Positions 61,872 to 64,000 of a DNA stretch of 64,000 nucleotides are shown piece after piece. Position numbers and translations under genes: made by a program. The stretch is from Neptunomonas phycophila. GTDB taxonomy: Bacteria > Pseudomonadota > Gammaproteobacteria > Pseudomonadales > Balneatricaceae. The stretch lies in assembly GCF_001922575.1 (NCBI RefSeq), contig NZ_MRCI01000001.1, positions 2,170,001 to 2,234,000 on the forward strand, given 5' to 3'. Each line of letters opens with the position of its first letter. Position 1 is the stretch's first letter. The notes beneath the pieces were generated by a model. It made no database searches and was not told where the DNA came from. It worked only from the letters and a program-made list of their open reading frames with translations.

Positions 61872-62354
61872 TTAGTGGTGGTGACCACCTTCGCCATGCG
61901 CATGACCATGAGTCATTTCTTCTTCTGTTGCATCGCGAATTTCAACGATTTCAACAGCAAAAGTGAGATCTTGGCCCGCTAATGGATGGTTACCATCCAA
62001 TGTTACGCCGTCTTCTTCAACCTTTACCACTGTAACTGGCTGCTCGCCCCACGGGGCTTGCGCCATAAACTGCATGCCAACTTGCAAGTCTTCTACGCCT
62101 TGAAAGTTTTCATGCGGTACTTTTTGTACCAGCTCTTCACGTAACGGCCCATAACCTTCTTCAGCGGTCACTTGCACATCAAGTTTATCGCCTACTGCTT
62201 TACCCACTAATGCGTTCTCTAAACCGGGAACGATGTTGCTAGCTCCATGCAGATAAGCTAATGGAGCCTGACCAACAGATGAGTCAAGTGTCTCGCCTGC
62301 GCTGTTAGTCAGAGTGTAATGGATTGAGACAACGGATTTGTCAGCAACCTGCAT
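61872..62354 (-). CDS. slyD: FKBP-type peptidyl-prolyl isomerase, SlyD-like
   Basis: A 160-residue FKBP with insert-in-flap chaperone domain (about 65-130). It begins MQVADKSVVSIHYTLTNSAGETLDSS and has PLAYLHGASNIVPGLENALVGK, the family signature. The C-terminus is His-rich (HGHAHGEGGHHH), typical of metal-binding SlyD. ATG at 62354 is chosen for GGGAG upstream; the longer reading from 62372 begins before that site. Roles include prolyl isomerisation, chaperoning and nickel delivery to hydrogenase or urease. Confidence 0.9.
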   Translation of the reverse strand: MQVADKSVVSIHYTLTNSAGETLDSSVGQAPLAYLHGASNIVPGLENALVGKAVGDKLDVQVTAEEGYGPLREELVQKVPHENFQGVEDLQVGMQFMAQAPWGEQPVTVVKVEEDGVTLDGNHPLAGQDLTFAVEIVEIRDATEEEMTHGHAHGEGGHHH

Positions 62355-62488
62355 GAGAATCTCCCATATCAATGTCTATTTGCTTCACTGAAAGGGTCCG
62401 AATCAGTTAGCAAACCAACAAAACCCAAAACCTGACAGAACGTGGTCGACATCCTAACCTGCACAGTTTAAAAAAACTACCGGATCGC

Positions 62489-63463
62489 TTATTTACGTAC
62501 AAAACTTTGTGTATTTGTATCAAAGCGCCAACAACCCGGTGATTGCAATCTAACACCCCCAACCCATCGGTGAATCACGTGTTCATCTAGCCAATCCAAC
62601 TCCCCAGCCAAAACAGCCCTGCCCGCATCAGTAATTGCTAAACGGCGTTCATTAAAGTTATCGGCATGTTGATATAAGCCTGGCAGCTCAAAACGTGCTT
62701 GATCATCACAGGTCATGAGTGGCTGCGCGGATTCAGTCATTGCCTGTAGAATTCGCCAAAAACTCGCATCCCCCATAAAAGGAACGGCTTCTTTAAGACG
62801 AACGTTGCCAAATAATTCATACGGTGCAGCTGACACACTGTCGGCTAATACAGTTAACGCATGTCGCTCAGTTAACGATATGCCTTGCTGATCAGGATAC
62901 TCATGTTTAAGCCGTTCAATACCTGCTTTAAGGAACGGAAGCCTGGTGTCAAATGCAGCAATTGACTCTAAGCTACGAGGATTTAAAGCCGTAAAAGCGA
63001 CCCATGCCTGATAAGCCTGCTGAATATCATCCTGTGTCGCTTGTCGACGATTAGAAAACGCTTCGGTAACTGCTGCGGCGGGTGTATCAGGGCTTAAATG
63101 CTGATCAATAAACACGAGTTCGGGCTTTGCTTTGTCCGCACCTTCTGTCGCATACCATGCCAATACCTGCATCATATGCAGTTGATCGTATAACTCATGG
63201 GTTACCCACAGCACAACATCACCGGTGTTTGCTGCACTTAAAAAAACAGCGTCACGGGTCTGAAAGTGAAACTGAGCCTCCATATTCGTTGCCCAACCGC
63301 AATCAGCAATAAAACTCGCTCTCACCATCGACATTTCTTCTAATGTCAGGTTGCCAGGTACAGGGCCTTCGTGCAGCACATCCGACCATGCCAGTTGCCC
63401 GCCCTCAATATCCAGCTCTCGAATACGCTGAGAAGCAAAATCACCATTTGTAATATGTAGCAT
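62489..63463 (-). CDS. DUF1835 domain-containing protein
   Basis: A 324-residue protein beginning MLHITNGDFASQRIRELDIEGGQLAWSDVLHEGPVP, the DUF1835 signature. The rest is mostly helical with a C-terminal winged-helix-like segment (RRLAITDAGRAVLAGELDWLDEH...). ATG at 63463 is preferred; an upstream in-frame start at 63538 adds 25 residues of no family resemblance. Function unknown. It is divergent from the small zinc-ribbon gene. Confidence 0.82.
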   Translation of the reverse strand: MLHITNGDFASQRIRELDIEGGQLAWSDVLHEGPVPGNLTLEEMSMVRASFIADCGWATNMEAQFHFQTRDAVFLSAANTGDVVLWVTHELYDQLHMMQVLAWYATEGADKAKPELVFIDQHLSPDTPAAAVTEAFSNRRQATQDDIQQAYQAWVAFTALNPRSLESIAAFDTRLPFLKAGIERLKHEYPDQQGISLTERHALTVLADSVSAAPYELFGNVRLKEAVPFMGDASFWRILQAMTESAQPLMTCDDQARFELPGLYQHADNFNERRLAITDAGRAVLAGELDWLDEHVIHRWVGGVRLQSPGCWRFDTNTQSFVRK

Positions 63464-63584
63464 AGAATTTCCGTTAGTAAATTGATGTAAACGCCGACCG
63501 CCAGCCCCTTTTCTTGTCCATCTCAAGAAGATGAGCAATCACACAAGTAGCGAGACATTACAATCAAAAAAATGAATCGCGATC

Positions 63585-63633
63585 AAAAATAGGAATAAGT
63601 CCTATTTTTTCACGTATTAATTTCTACTAATAT
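63585..63633 (+). promoter_or_regulatory. Third TAGGA-N5-TCCTA palindrome, with -10-like element
   Basis: A 25-base palindrome (63585-63609; 10-bp arms, 5-base centre) contains the same TAGGA-N5-TCCTA core as the two small RNA promoters. A -10-like hexamer TAATAT (63628-63633) is centred 33.5 bases downstream, against 32.5 in the RNA promoters. It lies in the divergent region, so an operator is more likely than a terminator. Confidence 0.55.
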
Positions 63634-63668
63634 ATTTTTTAGTTTGAAACCAGCAAGGATGCTATCCC

Positions 63669-63887
63669 ATGTCAACTACATGCCCCGAGTGCAATAAATT
63701 AATTGATCAACACAACAAGCCTGCACATCAGCAATTAAACCTAATCAGCAAAATTCCGGGCAGTCATCTTTTTAAATGTAAAGCGTGTGACAGCTACCTG
63801 CACTTCCACGAGAACATGTGGGAAATGCTTTTAGAAGGCTTTTACAACACTGACAATCAATCTGCTCAGACTCAAAGAGTGGCCTAG
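63669..63887 (+). CDS. Small zinc-ribbon-like protein
   Basis: A 72-residue protein with two CxxC pairs (C5/C8 in CPECNK and C37/C40 in CKACDS), probably a single zinc ribbon. The rest is hydrophilic with a short helix (ENMWEMLLEGFYN). AAGGA lies ten bases before the ATG. Its promoter region carries the palindrome shared with the two predicted small RNA genes. Function unknown; regulatory or adaptor role possible. Confidence 0.7.
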   Translation: MSTTCPECNKLIDQHNKPAHQQLNLISKIPGSHLFKCKACDSYLHFHENMWEMLLEGFYNTDNQSAQTQRVA

Positions 63888-63962
63888 CTCACACTCAACA
63901 GATCTAGAGATACCCGTCAGAAGTACATCTCACATTTAATCGACGTACTTTCGCTGTTGTGT

Positions 63963-63997
63963 AATGGGCTTAATCCTTTGAGGAACACAAGCCCATT
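63963..63997. repeat. Inverted repeat at the window edge
   Basis: AATGGGCTT (63963-63971) and AAGCCCATT (63989-63997) are complementary, with a 17-base loop that itself holds CCT/AGG. It may be the terminator of the zinc-ribbon gene or part of a feature beyond the window. Confidence 0.45.
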
Positions 63998-64000
63998 TGC

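Noticed and set aside
63585-63609. Terminator of an upstream gene
   Set aside because: The region is divergent, with no gene ending into it, and the core matches the promoter palindromes at 19.4 and 19.85 kb.

Overview
The window is a continuous stretch of a Gram-negative gammaproteobacterial chromosome. Gene content fits a marine oceanospirillalean: recCBD, hrpA, grxA, ptsP, mqo, mlaA, a trimeric-type porin, TIGR04211, a CbrA-like SLC5/STAC protein, and an arsenosugar-type cluster. This placement is inference from gene families; no rRNA or tRNA lies here to confirm it. I see no insertion sequence, prophage, integrase or CRISPR array.

Layout. 1-5.7 kb: an LpxR-like outer-membrane deacylase, a lone gcvP, and a secreted delta-class carbonic anhydrase. 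5.9-14.6 kb: a tightly packed operon resembling arsenosugar biosynthesis clusters. It encodes a SelD-N-terminal-like flavoprotein, radical SAM ArsS, a TVP38-reductase fusion, DUF547, TIGR04283, TIGR04282, a Na+/solute symporter and a metallophosphoesterase, and ends at a strong terminator. 14.7-19.2 kb: DUF2207, LemA, a glycerophosphodiesterase and DusA. 19.2-19.9 kb: no protein gene, but two diverged copies of what looks like an RsmY/RsmZ-type (CsrA/RsmA-titrating) small RNA gene on the minus strand, separated by a 12-copy 8-bp tandem repeat. 19.9-33.9 kb (minus strand): an HsbA-like STAS protein and its PP2C partner, MlaA, porin, HrpA, an acyl-CoA ligase, a glutamine amidotransferase, a bactofilin/M23 pair, PpnN and a CobB-type sirtuin.

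34-42.5 kb: PhoH/PIN, YidD, an SLC5-STAC protein without kinase, MscS, a TIGR04211 protein, Mqo, GrxA and a 51-residue membrane peptide. 42.5-51.5 kb: the recC-recB-recD operon and a small upstream protein. 51.7-57.8 kb: PtsP, a double-receiver protein, a chemoreceptor and a YgjP-like metallopeptidase. 57.8-61.7 kb: the MoxR-DUF58-TgpA operon. 61.9-64 kb: a SlyD-like isomerase, a DUF1835 protein and a small zinc-ribbon protein.

The most notable signal is at 19.2-19.9 kb. The two RNA genes share seven GGA motifs at nearly identical spacing, a hairpin with a GGA loop supported by compensatory changes, and GGA-containing intrinsic terminators. Their promoters carry the same TAGGA-N5-TCCTA palindrome at the same distance from a TAGAAT -10 element. 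A third copy of the palindrome lies at a similar distance from a -10-like hexamer in front of the zinc-ribbon gene at 63.7 kb. The genes next to the RNAs resemble the HsbR/HsbA switch that controls rsmY in Pseudomonas aeruginosa, so signalling input and RNA output may sit side by side here.
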